From: Pantoea stewartii subsp. stewartii
Lineage (GTDB): Bacteria > Pseudomonadota > Gammaproteobacteria > Enterobacterales > Enterobacteriaceae
DNA: 34,658 nt
Assembly (NCBI RefSeq): GCF_008801695.1
Contig: NZ_VZPF01000057.1
Span: 1-34,658 of the forward strand
Direction: 5' to 3'
A program made the translations under genes and the position numbers. The notes beneath the pieces were generated by a model. The model was not told the origin of the DNA and searched no databases. It was given only the letters and a program-made list of their open reading frames with translations. This document shows, in pieces, positions 16,588-25,830 of the stretch (positions within the stretch are counted from its first letter, which is position 1; each line of letters starts with the position of its first letter).

Positions 16588-18065
16588 AACGCTGGCTGGG
16601 ACTGGACTGTGGCGGCACCTTTATTAAAGCCGGGCTGTACGATATACAGGGCCGCGAGCTGGCCGTCGCCCGGCAAAACCTGCCGGTTGTTGTACCGGAA
16701 CCGGGTTATGCCGAACGCGATATGACGCTGCTGTGGCACCAGGCGGCAGCCGTCATCCGTGAGGTGCTGACCACCAGCGGCGAGGATGCGGCGTCGGTCG
16801 CCGGTATGGGCATTTCCGCACAGGGTAAGGGGCTGTTTCTGCTGGACAAACAGTACCGCCCGCTGGGCAACGGCATCCTCTCCTCTGACCGCCGCGCCCT
16901 GAGCCTTGTGCAACAGTGGCAACGGGAAGGCTTGCCGCAGCAACTCTATCCGCTGACCCGACAAACGCTGTGGACCGGCCATCCGGTGTCGCTGCTGCGC
17001 TGGATCAAGCAGCATCAGCCACAGCGCTATGCGGCGATTGGCAGCGTCATGATGGCCCATGACTATCTGCGTTTCTGTCTGACCGGCGAGCGGGCATGCG
17101 AAGAAACCAATATCTCTGAGTCCAATCTGTATGACATGCAGGCAGCCGACTGGTCGCCTGCACTGGCAGAGATGTCAGGTATCCCGGAGATAATATCGGC
17201 ACTGCCGCCGATTATCGGCCCGACGCAGATTGCGGGCTATGTCACCGACGGAGCCGCTGCCGAATGCGGTCTGCTGCCCGGTACGCCCGTCGTGGGCGGC
17301 CTGTTCGATGTGATGTCAACAGCGCTGTGCGCGGGCCTGAATGATGCGACGCGCCTGAACGCGGTGATGGGAACCTGGTCAGTGACCAGCGGCATTACCG
17401 ACTGCATCAGCGATGAAGCAGACTATCCCTACGTTTATGGTCGTTATGCCATTGAGGGTCAGTACCTTATCCATGAGGCCAGCCCGACGTCGGCGGCCAA
17501 TCTGGAATGGTTTTGTGACCAGTGGGGCATTAAGGACTACAGCCAGCTTAATGCGTGGGTAGCAGCGCTGGCGCCCGCCAGCAGCAGTGTGCTGTTTCTG
17601 CCTTTCCTGTATGGCACCAATGCCAGTGCCGATCTGCACGGCAGCTTTTTTGGCCTGCAGGCAGGTCACACGCGCGCCCATCTGGTTCAGGCCATCTACG
17701 AAGGCGTGGTGTTCTCACATCTGACGCACCTCAACCGTATTCTGCAACGTTTTCCTCAGGTTACCGCCCTGCGTCTGAGCGGTGGGCCCACGCGCTCTGC
17801 GCCCTGGATGCAGATGTTCGCCGATGCCAGCGGCCTGACGGTTGAGGTTCCGCAGATCAGTGAGAGCGGCTGTCTGGGCGCGGCGCTGGTGGCGTTAACC
17901 GGCACCGGGGCTTATGCCTCACTGCAGGCGGCCCAGCAGGCCCTGGCCCCTGACATCGTGTGCTGGCAACCGGACAGCACGTGCTATGACCGCTACCAGC
18001 AAAAGTATCAGCGTTATCAACATCTGATTCGCGTCCTGCGCGACGCCCAGGGAGACCTGCCATGA
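16584..18065 (+). CDS. lyxK: L-xylulose / 3-keto-L-gulonate kinase
   Basis: A 493-residue FGGY-family carbohydrate kinase (LyxK/YiaP). It begins with the ATPase phosphate-1 motif LGLDCGGTFIKAGLYD, has the GISAQGKGLFLLD segment and a C-terminal FGGY-like adenosine region (LRLSGGPTRSAPWMQMFADASGLTVEVPQISESGCLGAAL). E. coli LyxK phosphorylates L-xylulose and also 3-keto-L-gulonate; the operon context makes 3-keto-L-gulonate the likely substrate, giving the 6-phosphate for SgbH. ATGA overlaps join it to the transporter upstream and sgbH downstream. Confidence 0.93.
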   Translation: MKRWLGLDCGGTFIKAGLYDIQGRELAVARQNLPVVVPEPGYAERDMTLLWHQAAAVIREVLTTSGEDAASVAGMGISAQGKGLFLLDKQYRPLGNGILSSDRRALSLVQQWQREGLPQQLYPLTRQTLWTGHPVSLLRWIKQHQPQRYAAIGSVMMAHDYLRFCLTGERACEETNISESNLYDMQAADWSPALAEMSGIPEIISALPPIIGPTQIAGYVTDGAAAECGLLPGTPVVGGLFDVMSTALCAGLNDATRLNAVMGTWSVTSGITDCISDEADYPYVYGRYAIEGQYLIHEASPTSAANLEWFCDQWGIKDYSQLNAWVAALAPASSSVLFLPFLYGTNASADLHGSFFGLQAGHTRAHLVQAIYEGVVFSHLTHLNRILQRFPQVTALRLSGGPTRSAPWMQMFADASGLTVEVPQISESGCLGAALVALTGTGAYASLQAAQQALAPDIVCWQPDSTCYDRYQQKYQRYQHLIRVLRDAQGDLP

Positions 18066-18718
18066 GCCTGCCCTTACTCCAGCTGGCGCTGGATCACACC
18101 ACGCTGGATGCCGCACTCAGTACCGCCCGGCAACTGCATCCCCATGTCGACATTATCGAAGCCGGTACGCTTTTGTGCCTGAGCTGCGGTGTTGAGGCCG
18201 TACGTCATCTGCGCCAGCAGCACCCGGTAAAAACGCTGGTCGCGGATTACAAAGTAGCGGATGCCGGCGGCACCCTGGCGGAGATGGCTTTTGCGGCAGG
18301 GGCTAACTGGATGACGGTGATCTGTGCCGCGCCGCTGGCAACCTTTGCCAGCGCGCTGGCGGTGGCGCAGCAGTACCAGGGGGATATTCAGATCGAACTG
18401 TTTGGCAACTGGACGCTGGATGATGCCCGGCAGTGGCGAAAGCTGGGTCTGACCCAGGCTATTTATCACCGTGGACGGGACGCACAGGCCAGCGGGCAAC
18501 AGTGGAATCAGCACGATCTGGATACCATGAAAGCCTTATCAGATCTGGGTTTTGCCCTGTCCGTCACGGGCGGTATCACCCCGGATGACCTTTCTCAGTT
18601 TCGCGATATCGATGTGAAGGCGTTTATTGCCGGCCGCGCCCTGAGCGATGGCGAGAACGGCATTGCATGCGCCACCGCATTTCACCGGGCCATTGGCCGC
18701 CATTGGGGGACAGTATGA
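18062..18718 (+). CDS. sgbH: 3-keto-L-gulonate-6-phosphate decarboxylase
   Basis: A 218-residue orotidine-monophosphate-decarboxylase-suprafamily enzyme (SgbH/UlaD/YiaQ). The signature D-x-K-x-x-D is present as DYKVAD, with the upstream catalytic-site Glu in IIEAGTLLC and the late phosphate-binding region [11 protein letters not shown] and FIAGRAL. It uses Mg2+ and decarboxylates 3-keto-L-gulonate 6-phosphate to L-xylulose 5-phosphate. ATGA overlaps with lyxK and sgbU make a tightly coupled block. Confidence 0.95.
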   Translation: MSLPLLQLALDHTTLDAALSTARQLHPHVDIIEAGTLLCLSCGVEAVRHLRQQHPVKTLVADYKVADAGGTLAEMAFAAGANWMTVICAAPLATFASALAVAQQYQGDIQIELFGNWTLDDARQWRKLGLTQAIYHRGRDAQASGQQWNQHDLDTMKALSDLGFALSVTGGITPDDLSQFRDIDVKAFIAGRALSDGENGIACATAFHRAIGRHWGTV

Positions 18719-19575
18719 AACGCCTGCACCCGTTAGGGATTTACGAAAAAGCCCTGCCTGCGAATCTCACCTGGCCAGAACGTCTCGCGCTGGCCAAAGC
18801 CTGCGGGTTTGATTTTGTGGAAATGTCGGTCGATGAAACCGATGAACGGCTGGACCGGCTGAACTGGAGCAAAGAGCAGCGCCTGTCGCTGGTCAACGCG
18901 ACCATCGAAACCGGCGTCACCATTCCTTCCCTGTGCCTGTCCGGCCATCGCCGCTTTCCCTTTGGCAGCCACGATCCGGCGATCCGCCAGCGCGCAGACG
19001 ATCTGATCGATCAGGCCATCCAGCTGGCGAAAGATGTGGGGATCCGCACGATTCAACTGGCGGGCTATGACGTCTACTACGAACCGCATGATGCAGGCAC
19101 AGTCGCGCGGTTTGCCGAGGGCTTGTCACGCGCAGTGCAGCGCGCAGCAGCGGCGCAGGTGATGCTGGCGGTGGAGATCATGGATACCGAATTCATGAAC
19201 GCCATCAGCAAGTGGAAAGCCTGGGAACAGCAGCAGGCTTCTCCGTGGTTTTCCGTTTATCCGGATGTAGGCAATCTCAGCGCCTGGGGCAATGACGTGA
19301 CTGCCGAACTGACGCTGGGCATTGATCGCATCGCCGCCATTCATTTGAAAGATACCCAACCGGTCACCGCCCATTCGCCGGGGCAGTTCCGCGATGTGCC
19401 CTTTGGTGAAGGCTGCGTGGATTTCGTTGGCGTGTTTCGCACGCTCAAAGCGCTGAATTATCGCGGATCGTTCCTGATTGAGATGTGGACCGAGAAAGCC
19501 GAGGAGCCGGTTGCCGAGATCGTACAGGCACGGCGCTGGATTGAACAGAAAATGCAGGAAGGAGGCTTACTATGA
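18715..19575 (+). CDS. sgbU: L-xylulose-5-phosphate 3-epimerase (L-ribulose-5-P 3-epimerase)
   Basis: A 286-residue TIM-barrel isomerase (SgbU/UlaE/YiaR). It shows strong runs shared with E. coli Sgb[64 protein letters not shown] and IHLKDTQPV. Metal-binding Glu, Asp, His and Glu residues of the family fall in these segments. It converts L-xylulose 5-phosphate to L-ribulose 5-phosphate. ATG 18715 overlaps the sgbH stop; the frame extends upstream to 18667, but that part lies inside sgbH and lacks family similarity. Confidence 0.95.
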   Translation: MKRLHPLGIYEKALPANLTWPERLALAKACGFDFVEMSVDETDERLDRLNWSKEQRLSLVNATIETGVTIPSLCLSGHRRFPFGSHDPAIRQRADDLIDQAIQLAKDVGIRTIQLAGYDVYYEPHDAGTVARFAEGLSRAVQRAAAAQVMLAVEIMDTEFMNAISKWKAWEQQQASPWFSVYPDVGNLSAWGNDVTAELTLGIDRIAAIHLKDTQPVTAHSPGQFRDVPFGEGCVDFVGVFRTLKALNYRGSFLIEMWTEKAEEPVAEIVQARRWIEQKMQEGGLL

Positions 19576-20270
19576 GCATTGCCATGATGAAAGAGCAGGT
19601 GCTGGCGGCAAACCTGGCGCTGCCGCGCCACCATCTGGTGACGTTTACCTGGGGCAACGTCAGCGCCGTCGATCGTGCGCAAGGGCTGATGGCGATTAAG
19701 CCCTCCGGCGTGGAATACGACGGCATGACGGCGGACGATATTGTGGTACTGGAACTGGCAAGCGGCCGCGTGGTGGAGGGCACGAAAAAGCCTTCATCGG
19801 ATACGGCCACCCATCTGGCGCTCTATCAGGCCTTTGAGGACATCGGCGGCATTGTGCACACGCATTCGCGTCATGCCACCATCTGGGCGCAGGCGGGCCA
19901 GGACCTGCCTGCCTGGGGCACCACGCACGCTGACTACTTCTATGGTGCCATTCCCTGCACCCGACTGATGACGGAGGCCGAAATTACTCACGATTACGAG
20001 CACAATACCGGCGAAGTGATTATCGAAACCTTCCGCTCACGCGGCATCAGCCCGACGGCCATTCCCGCCGTGCTGGTTAATGCTCACGGGCCGTTTGCCT
20101 GGGGGAAAGACGCAGATAATGCCGTGCATAACGCAGTCGTGCTGGAGGAAATCGCCTATATGGGGATTTTTTCCCGCCAGCTGACGCCTGATATCACCCG
20201 AATGCAGCAGACGTTACTGGATAAACACTTTCTCAGAAAGCATGGAGCAAACGCCTATTACGGCCAGTAA
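19572..20270 (+). CDS. sgbE: L-ribulose-5-phosphate 4-epimerase
   Basis: A 232-residue class-II aldolase-family epimerase (SgbE/UlaF/AraD/YiaS). Zn ligands are visible in [14 protein letters not shown] (His-x-His) and the later [22 protein letters not shown] (His). [10 protein letters not shown] and KPSGVEYD form the phosphate site. It makes D-xylulose 5-phosphate, the pentose-phosphate exit of the pathway. ATGA overlap with sgbU. An in-frame ATG at codons 5-6 is a possible alternative start. Confidence 0.95.
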   Translation: MSIAMMKEQVLAANLALPRHHLVTFTWGNVSAVDRAQGLMAIKPSGVEYDGMTADDIVVLELASGRVVEGTKKPSSDTATHLALYQAFEDIGGIVHTHSRHATIWAQAGQDLPAWGTTHADYFYGAIPCTRLMTEAEITHDYEHNTGEVIIETFRSRGISPTAIPAVLVNAHGPFAWGKDADNAVHNAVVLEEIAYMGIFSRQLTPDITRMQQTLLDKHFLRKHGANAYYGQ

Positions 20271-20304
20271 TTCTCTTCTTTTTACTCAGCGGGAGCGGTG
20301 AAAA

Positions 20305-20823
20305 ATGAAAACAGGGTTTTATCTGACGTCCCCGGCCGATCGGCATTACGGTGCGGCGCTGTGGGCAGGGTTTTGGGGCTGTAACGTCGCCAGTTTTGTC
20401 AAATGGGGCACGGAGAATCCGTTTCCGCCCAGAACGCCGGACAGGGCAATTCCCCCCGCCGAGATGCTCCAGGATATGGGAATCAACGTCAGCAACCTGG
20501 TCTATCACTATTCCGGTCATGTGGTGAACTGGGGCGTGGCCGGTGTTCATCATCTGTTCTCGATTTTCTTTGCCCTGCTCTACTGCGCCCTGGCCGAGAT
20601 TATCCCGATCATTACGCTGGGTCAGGGCGTGGCGTTCGCCCTGATCATTACCGTGGCATTTCACGCCGTGATCCTGCCCATAAACGGCTGGGCACCGCCC
20701 TTATGGCACCTGCCGCTGGCGGAAATTGCCTCGGAAACGCTGGGACATATTCTGTGGATGTGGACGATAGAAATCTTTCGGCGCGCCCTGGGTGGACACG
20801 TATCGCCGCGCCGTGCTGCATGA
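20305..20823 (+). CDS. YagU-like inner membrane protein (DUF1440)
   Basis: A 172-residue protein with about 4 membrane segments. Features shared with E. coli YagU include SFVKWGTENPFPPRTP near the N-terminus, YHYSGHVVNWGVAGVHHLFSIFFALLYC, and the end motif SETLGHILWMWTIEIFRRAL. YagU is linked to acid resistance in E. coli; the molecular role is unknown. ATG 20305 follows GGGAGCGG, 34 nt after sgbE in the same direction with no terminator between, so co-transcription with the ascorbate operon is likely. Confidence 0.85.
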   Translation: MKTGFYLTSPADRHYGAALWAGFWGCNVASFVKWGTENPFPPRTPDRAIPPAEMLQDMGINVSNLVYHYSGHVVNWGVAGVHHLFSIFFALLYCALAEIIPIITLGQGVAFALIITVAFHAVILPINGWAPPLWHLPLAEIASETLGHILWMWTIEIFRRALGGHVSPRRAA

Positions 20824-20878
20824 GTCTGCTGCGCATGTAAGTTATCAATTTTGGTTAAGAACCCTCTGAAATCCTGAT

Positions 20879-20902
20879 GGCGCACTTTTCTCCTTGTGCG
20901 CC
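20879..20902. repeat. Hairpin downstream of the YagU-like gene
   Basis: GGCGCAC (20879-20885) and GTGCGCC (20896-20902) pair around a pyrimidine-rich 10-nt loop. No U-tract follows on either strand, so it is only a possible end signal for the operon. Confidence 0.35.
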
Positions 20903-20983
20903 TAACAGCCTCGATCGCCGCGCTTTATTCAGCAAAAATACGCTATCGTTTGGAAATGTATTTTTCTGCCCGATAAACGGCGG

Positions 20984-21011
20984 TTGACCATTGTTAAGTC
21001 ATTTTTACAAT
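20984..21011 (+). promoter_or_regulatory. Candidate promoter of the acyltransferase gene
   Basis: TTGACC (20984-20989), a 16-bp spacer and TACAAT (21006-21011). Each hexamer matches consensus at 5 of 6 positions. It would start transcription about 65 nt before ATG 21086. Confidence 0.45.
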
Positions 21012-21085
21012 ACGGCCTACGCTTAACCGTATCGGCTCGCCCGCGCGACCGCCGCTAATGAGTCAACCGACAGGCTGTAACATTC

Positions 21086-22159
21086 ATGAAAATCGTCTCA
21101 ATCCAGTATCTGCGCGGCCTTGCTGCGTTACTTGTGGTACTGGCGCACAACTCATCGCTGTTAGAGGGTCACTGGACCCGACACATTCCAGGCGCGCTGG
21201 GCGTGGACGTGTTCTTTATTATCAGCGGCTTCATCATGACCTTCATTACCCATCAGTTTAACGAAGCCCCGACCTCATTCATGGTGAAACGCTTTTTCCG
21301 CATCTGGCCGGTCTTCTTTGTCGTCTGGCTGTTGTCTTTCGCAGTGGTGTATCACGATCGCTCTCTTCATGATATGTCCTGTGCGCTCTATTTCTGTCTG
21401 CAGGATTACAGCAGCGCCGGACCGACGTTTGGATTCAGCGCGTTAGGGCCGCCCTGGACGCTGTCTTACGAGATCCTGTTTTACGCCGTTTTCACCGTAG
21501 CGATGTGCATCAACTACCGCTATCGCAGCTACCTTTGTGCACTGATTTTCATCGTCTCCAGTGTGGGATTTCAGCTTTACTACAACGGCAGCTTTAACTT
21601 TTCCTCCCAGGTTTCGCCACATCTGACGGTGACGCACTGGTGGCAGGCGTGGATTAAGTTAATCAGTAACACTATCTGTATGGAGTTCATCCTGGGGATG
21701 CTGCTGGCAGAATTGCTGGTGAAGCGTAAGCTACCGGAACTGGATAACAGAATGCGCCGACTGCTTCAGGCAGGGCTGGTGCTGGCGGTCATTACCGCCC
21801 TGATTACAGGACCTCAGCCCTTTGGCCTGCACGGCGGTTTCTGGCTGGCCGCCGCCATCATGATCATGACGGTGATGCTGAGCTACCGTGCCGACACCGG
21901 TCACAACCGTACGCTGATTTTCCTGGGGGATATCTCATATTCGCTGTATCTCATCCACTATCCGCTCATGGTACTGCTGATGAACAGCCTGGCAGATAAA
22001 GCCTGGACAGATAACCTTATGATTTTCGTACTGTCGGTCAGCGCCAGCGTGGCGCTGGCGTCGGTAATGTTTTTCTACATTGAAAAGCCCGCCATCAAAG
22101 CAGGTAAGCGCGTCGCCCGCTGGTTGTCTGCCCCGCTGACGCTGCATCGCAGTTCGTAA
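21086..22159 (+). CDS. Acyltransferase 3 family membrane protein (OafA/YrhL-like)
   Basis: A 357-residue protein with about 10 membrane segments. The N-terminus shows the family hallmarks YLRGLAALLVVLAHNSS, with the essential His, and GALGVDVFFIISGFIMTF. FFRIWPVFFVVW and GDISYSLYLIHYPLMVLL are the later conserved blocks. Family members O-acylate surface polysaccharides or other exported sugars in the inner membrane. No glycosyltransferase is nearby, so the target is unknown. The ribosome binding site is weak. It has its own promoter candidate and terminator, so it is a single-gene unit. Confidence 0.88.
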   Translation: MKIVSIQYLRGLAALLVVLAHNSSLLEGHWTRHIPGALGVDVFFIISGFIMTFITHQFNEAPTSFMVKRFFRIWPVFFVVWLLSFAVVYHDRSLHDMSCALYFCLQDYSSAGPTFGFSALGPPWTLSYEILFYAVFTVAMCINYRYRSYLCALIFIVSSVGFQLYYNGSFNFSSQVSPHLTVTHWWQAWIKLISNTICMEFILGMLLAELLVKRKLPELDNRMRRLLQAGLVLAVITALITGPQPFGLHGGFWLAAAIMIMTVMLSYRADTGHNRTLIFLGDISYSLYLIHYPLMVLLMNSLADKAWTDNLMIFVLSVSASVALASVMFFYIEKPAIKAGKRVARWLSAPLTLHRSS

Positions 22160-22165
22160 TCCGGT

Positions 22166-22199
22166 AAACACAGTGGCCTGAACCGGTCACTGTGTTTGT
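22166..22199 (+). terminator. Terminator after the acyltransferase gene
   Basis: AAACACAGTG (22166-22175) pairs with CACTGTGTTT (22188-22197); GCC/GGT extend it to 13 bp around a TGAACC loop. A short T-rich end follows. The flanking AAA/TTT would let it act from either side. Confidence 0.8.
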
Positions 22200-22235
22200 T
22201 GTACTCAAGACGCTGCCAGGATAACGGGCGTGAGG

Positions 22236-22260
22236 CTTGCCCGGCGCAACACCGGGCAAG
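22236..22260 (-). terminator. Hairpin terminator at the end of the aerobactin operon
   Basis: CTTGCCCGG (22236-22244) and CCGGGCAAG (22252-22260) form a 9-bp GC-rich stem with a 7-nt loop, 9 nt past the iutA stop on the minus strand. The U-tract is poor. Confidence 0.6.
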
Positions 22261-22269
22261 AATACCGAC

Positions 22270-24465
22270 TCAGAACAGCACGGAGTAGTTCAGACCAAAC
22301 GTCCGTCCCCGGCCTTTGTACTGATACAGCGACGGTGAACCATAGGTCGGGCTGTAGTACAGCGGCGCGCGCTGGCCCCATACCGTGGTGTAATCACGAT
22401 CCAGCAGGTTTTCCACGCTGAAGCTCAGCTTGCCGACAGGCAGTTCATAGCTGCCAATGAAATCAACAGTGGTGTAGCCGTTGATGTTGTAGCCCGCGTC
22501 GTCGCTGAGATTAAACGAGGTAGTGCTCTGCACCTTCAGGCTCCACGGATCCGGCGACCAGCCAACATAGGCGGTCGCTTTCGACGGGCTGGCCACTTTC
22601 ACGTCATATTTTCGCCAGCTGCCATCCACTTTGGACTCGGTTTTGAGCACGTTGAAGTTTGCTCCGGTGCTCCAGTCGGTGTCCGGGATAAAGTAATCCA
22701 CGGCACCTTCCACCCCATAAATGCGGCGCTTATCGTCAACCACGCTGATCGTCAGGTCCTGATTCTGCTGCACATTCTTGTCTGACAGCGAGTAATAGGC
22801 GCTGAGTTGCGTACGCAGATTATCGCCGGTATAGCGCCAGCCCAGTTCCCATGAATCGACTTTGATGCCCTGCAACTTGCTGGCATCCACATTAACGCTG
22901 TTGGTCAGCGGGAGATTGCCGTTAACCGCCCGGCCATAGGTGCCGCGCCCGTAATATTTGCCTGGATCGGGCAGCTCAACGCCCTGCGAGAAGTTAAACC
23001 AGGCCTGCTGCCGCGCCGTGATATGCATCAGGATACCGGCGTTATACAGGAAGTTATCGTAATCGGTAGAGCCGCCTGGAATCGGATCGGCCGAGCGCGC
23101 GGTACCGTTGGCAATTGCCTGCTGCTGAGCGTAACCGACGAAATCATCCACCTTGTTTTCGGTGTACTGATAGCGCACACCGCCACTCAGCGTAAACGTC
23201 TCATTGATGTCGTAGCTGGACTGCAGGAAGGTCGCCAGATTAGTAATGTCATAACCCGGATAACGGCCCGTGGTGTAGATGCTCTGGTTGTTCAGCCCGC
23301 CCGAGGCGGCAGACTGGCCCAGATCAAAGAACATCTGGTTGGAACTGAAAAGCTCATGATCGGCGTCTACGCCGTAGGTCAGCTGCAGCCCATCGACCGG
23401 CTTACTGGTGATCGCCAGCTTACCGCCGTACTGATCGGTGTTCTGCTCTGAGGAGGACAAACTGGTAACGCGTCCGCCGGACACCGTGGGGAACGGATAA
23501 AACGCCAGTGACTCGTCCCGGTAGTAAACCTGCCCCACCAGCTCCTGACCAAGAAAATCAGTATTGGAGTACTGCAGGCTGACCAGATGGCGTTCGGTGC
23601 CGGGAAGGCGGTCGGAGTTCAGCCCTTTGCGGATGTACGCGGTGCCTCCGCCCGTTACTGCGGAGAAGTTACGCCCAAGATAGAGGCCATAATCGTCATC
23701 GCCCTGACTTTTGTAGTACTGCGTGACCAGCTGCAGTTGCTGGTGGTCATCAATCTCCAGCGTGCCGGTGCCCATAATATCCAGACGATCGGAATACTGC
23801 AGGCCCGTCTGGGTATTGTCCATCAGCAGTGAATCGCCCTTGCCATCATACCAGCCGCCAAACTTTTGGTAGGCAACGGACAGGCGTCCGGAGGCACGAT
23901 CGGTGCCGCCGGAGAGGGCAGCCGCCACGCGTTCATCATGGTCTTTGCTACTGTTGAATCCGGTTTTGGTGCCGGTTTCAAACTCAAACTGGGTCCCTGG
24001 CTGGCCTTTTTTGGTCACGATATTGATCAGGCCACCGGTACTGCCGCCGCCGTATAGCGAGGTGGAACCGGAGATCACTTCAATATGATCGATATTAAAC
24101 GGATCGATGGAATCCAGCTGACGGCTGTCGGTACGCGAGGAGTTAAGACGTACGCCATCCACCAGCACCACAATAGCGCGGCCACGCATGTTCATACCGT
24201 AGTTGGTGCGGCCCTGGCTACTGACGTCCAGGCCCGGTACCAGCTGTGCCAGTGCATCTTTAAACTCTTTTCCGCCCTGGACCTGTTGCTCCAGTTCGGC
24301 CCCTTCAATCACCCAGGTGGTCTGTGCCATTTCCGCCACGGTGCGGTGCGTACGGCTGGCGGAGACAACCATTTCATTCTCACTGGTTTGCTGTGCCACC
24401 GCCGGTGCCATCATGGCTAATAACAGCGGATTAAGCAGCCAGATATTTTTGTTTTTAGTCTTCAT
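22270..24465 (-). CDS. iutA: Ferric aerobactin TonB-dependent receptor
   Basis: A 731-residue outer-membrane receptor. It has a signal peptide ending APAVAQQ, a TonB-box region (ENEMVVSASR), a plug domain (KEFKDALAQLVPGLDVSSQGRTNYGMNMRG, VVLVDGVRLNSSRTDSRQLDSIDPFNIDHIEVISG) and a 22-stranded barrel ending in Phe (GLNYSVLF). Agreement with remembered E. coli IutA runs the whole length, e.g. WFNFSQGVELPDPGKYYGRGTYG. It imports ferric aerobactin using TonB energy. AGGA lies upstream of ATG 24465. It is the last gene of the operon, 27 nt after iucD. Confidence 0.97.
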   Translation of the reverse strand: MKTKNKNIWLLNPLLLAMMAPAVAQQTSENEMVVSASRTHRTVAEMAQTTWVIEGAELEQQVQGGKEFKDALAQLVPGLDVSSQGRTNYGMNMRGRAIVVLVDGVRLNSSRTDSRQLDSIDPFNIDHIEVISGSTSLYGGGSTGGLINIVTKKGQPGTQFEFETGTKTGFNSSKDHDERVAAALSGGTDRASGRLSVAYQKFGGWYDGKGDSLLMDNTQTGLQYSDRLDIMGTGTLEIDDHQQLQLVTQYYKSQGDDDYGLYLGRNFSAVTGGGTAYIRKGLNSDRLPGTERHLVSLQYSNTDFLGQELVGQVYYRDESLAFYPFPTVSGGRVTSLSSSEQNTDQYGGKLAITSKPVDGLQLTYGVDADHELFSSNQMFFDLGQSAASGGLNNQSIYTTGRYPGYDITNLATFLQSSYDINETFTLSGGVRYQYTENKVDDFVGYAQQQAIANGTARSADPIPGGSTDYDNFLYNAGILMHITARQQAWFNFSQGVELPDPGKYYGRGTYGRAVNGNLPLTNSVNVDASKLQGIKVDSWELGWRYTGDNLRTQLSAYYSLSDKNVQQNQDLTISVVDDKRRIYGVEGAVDYFIPDTDWSTGANFNVLKTESKVDGSWRKYDVKVASPSKATAYVGWSPDPWSLKVQSTTSFNLSDDAGYNINGYTTVDFIGSYELPVGKLSFSVENLLDRDYTTVWGQRAPLYYSPTYGSPSLYQYKGRGRTFGLNYSVLF

Positions 24466-24492
24466 CGTCGTTCCTGCATGCGAGGTTAAGGT

Positions 24493-25827
24493 TTACCCCA
24501 AGGACTCGGTATAGTTTTGAGTAGATGCAGCACCCTGCTGCGGTTTTTCCCGGCTCGCGCTGCGCCACTGAATCAGGGCAGGCGGCGTGCTGAGATCGAA
24601 TAAATCACGCCCCAGCGCGCGATTCAGAATACGGGCGGAACGCCAGGCCATCAGGCTGAGTTGCGGTTCAGCGATGCTGTGCGTTTGCATACTGGCGTTG
24701 ACCGCAAAGATGTTAGTGTCCCTGGGTCCGTTCCACTCCAGCGTGAAATCTTCGCGCACGCTGAACGTGCACTCGTCTTTCATGGTCAGGCGGCTCATCA
24801 GCGGTGACAGTAGCTCGGGCAACGCCGGGCGATAACCGGTGGCAAAAATCACCACATCGCACTCAATCAGGTCATAACCCTGATCGAGCTGATGCTGTAA
24901 CTGCAGCTGCCAGCATTGCTGATGGCGGTTCAGTTCCACCACCGAGCGGCTGGGAAGCAGATGCGCATTGCGCGGCTGTCCCAGCACCTCAAAGCGATGA
25001 TACAGCTCGCGATAAATCGTCAGCAGCGACGCTGCCGTAATGCCATCCGAAGTCATCTTTTGCTCATCCAGCATGGTCTGGCGCGCCTTCTCACTCAGGC
25101 CGACAAAGCTGGATACGTACTCAGGGGTGAAATATTCATTGGCAAAGGCCGCTTCGTCCAGCGCGTTAAAGTTATTGCGGCGCGACACCCAACTGACATT
25201 CGCCGGCTCACCCCACTCTCCCCGGAAGGCGTTCAGGAACAGATCGGCACCGCTCTGCCCTCCGCCAATCACGGCAACGCGTTTGCCGCGCAGATCGGGC
25301 TTGCGCAGGCTCATCTCACTGGCGTGGAAACAGGTCGCACTGATGCGGTTGACGCACGGCGGCAGATAGGGCTGTTTACCAATGCCGAGACAAATATTGC
25401 GTGCGTAGCGCTCACCGTCATGGCTGTGAATCACGAAACGCTGTTTCGTGTCGTCAAACTCGATGCGCTCCACCGTGTGATTAAAGTGCAGGTTATCCAT
25501 GCCCTCGGCGGCCCAGCGCAGATAGTCAGAAAACTCATCCCGCGATACGGTTCGCAGCTCTGCCGTCATAAAGCGGTAGAATTTCTTACACTTCACAAGG
25601 TAGTTCACAAAGCTGAACGGGCTGGTGGGCGCAACTGCCGAGACCAGATCCTTTAAGAACGAGGTCTGCATATGGCAGTCCGGCACCAGCATGCCGGGAT
25701 GCCAGGCAAAATCCGGCCGACTGTCTAAAAACGCACTGGTAAAACCCTCGGCTTCGTGTGCCAGCGCCGCGATACTCAGGTTGAACGGGCCAATACCGAT
25801 GCCAATAAAATCAACAGTGTTTGTCAT
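24493..25827 (-). CDS. iucD: L-lysine N6-monooxygenase
   Basis: A 444-residue flavin-dependent N-hydroxylase for the first step of aerobactin synthesis, lysine to N6-hydroxylysine. The FAD-binding GIGIGPFNLSIAAL is at the N-terminus, the NADPH-binding GGGQSGAD is in the middle and the ATGYRPALP motif is near the C-terminus. It starts 3 nt after the iucC stop, so it is coupled. The C-terminus runs about 20 residues past the usual IucD end (ALIQWRS) with a polar tail rich in Gln, Ser and Thr; this may be a normal variant in this lineage. Confidence 0.97.
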   Translation of the reverse strand: MTNTVDFIGIGIGPFNLSIAALAHEAEGFTSAFLDSRPDFAWHPGMLVPDCHMQTSFLKDLVSAVAPTSPFSFVNYLVKCKKFYRFMTAELRTVSRDEFSDYLRWAAEGMDNLHFNHTVERIEFDDTKQRFVIHSHDGERYARNICLGIGKQPYLPPCVNRISATCFHASEMSLRKPDLRGKRVAVIGGGQSGADLFLNAFRGEWGEPANVSWVSRRNNFNALDEAAFANEYFTPEYVSSFVGLSEKARQTMLDEQKMTSDGITAASLLTIYRELYHRFEVLGQPRNAHLLPSRSVVELNRHQQCWQLQLQHQLDQGYDLIECDVVIFATGYRPALPELLSPLMSRLTMKDECTFSVREDFTLEWNGPRDTNIFAVNASMQTHSIAEPQLSLMAWRSARILNRALGRDLFDLSTPPALIQWRSASREKPQQGAASTQNYTESLG

Positions 25828-25830
25828 GAT

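Noticed and set aside
24916..25656. 246-residue open frame on the plus strand
   Set aside because: Antisense to iucD with no recognisable domain or ribosome binding site.
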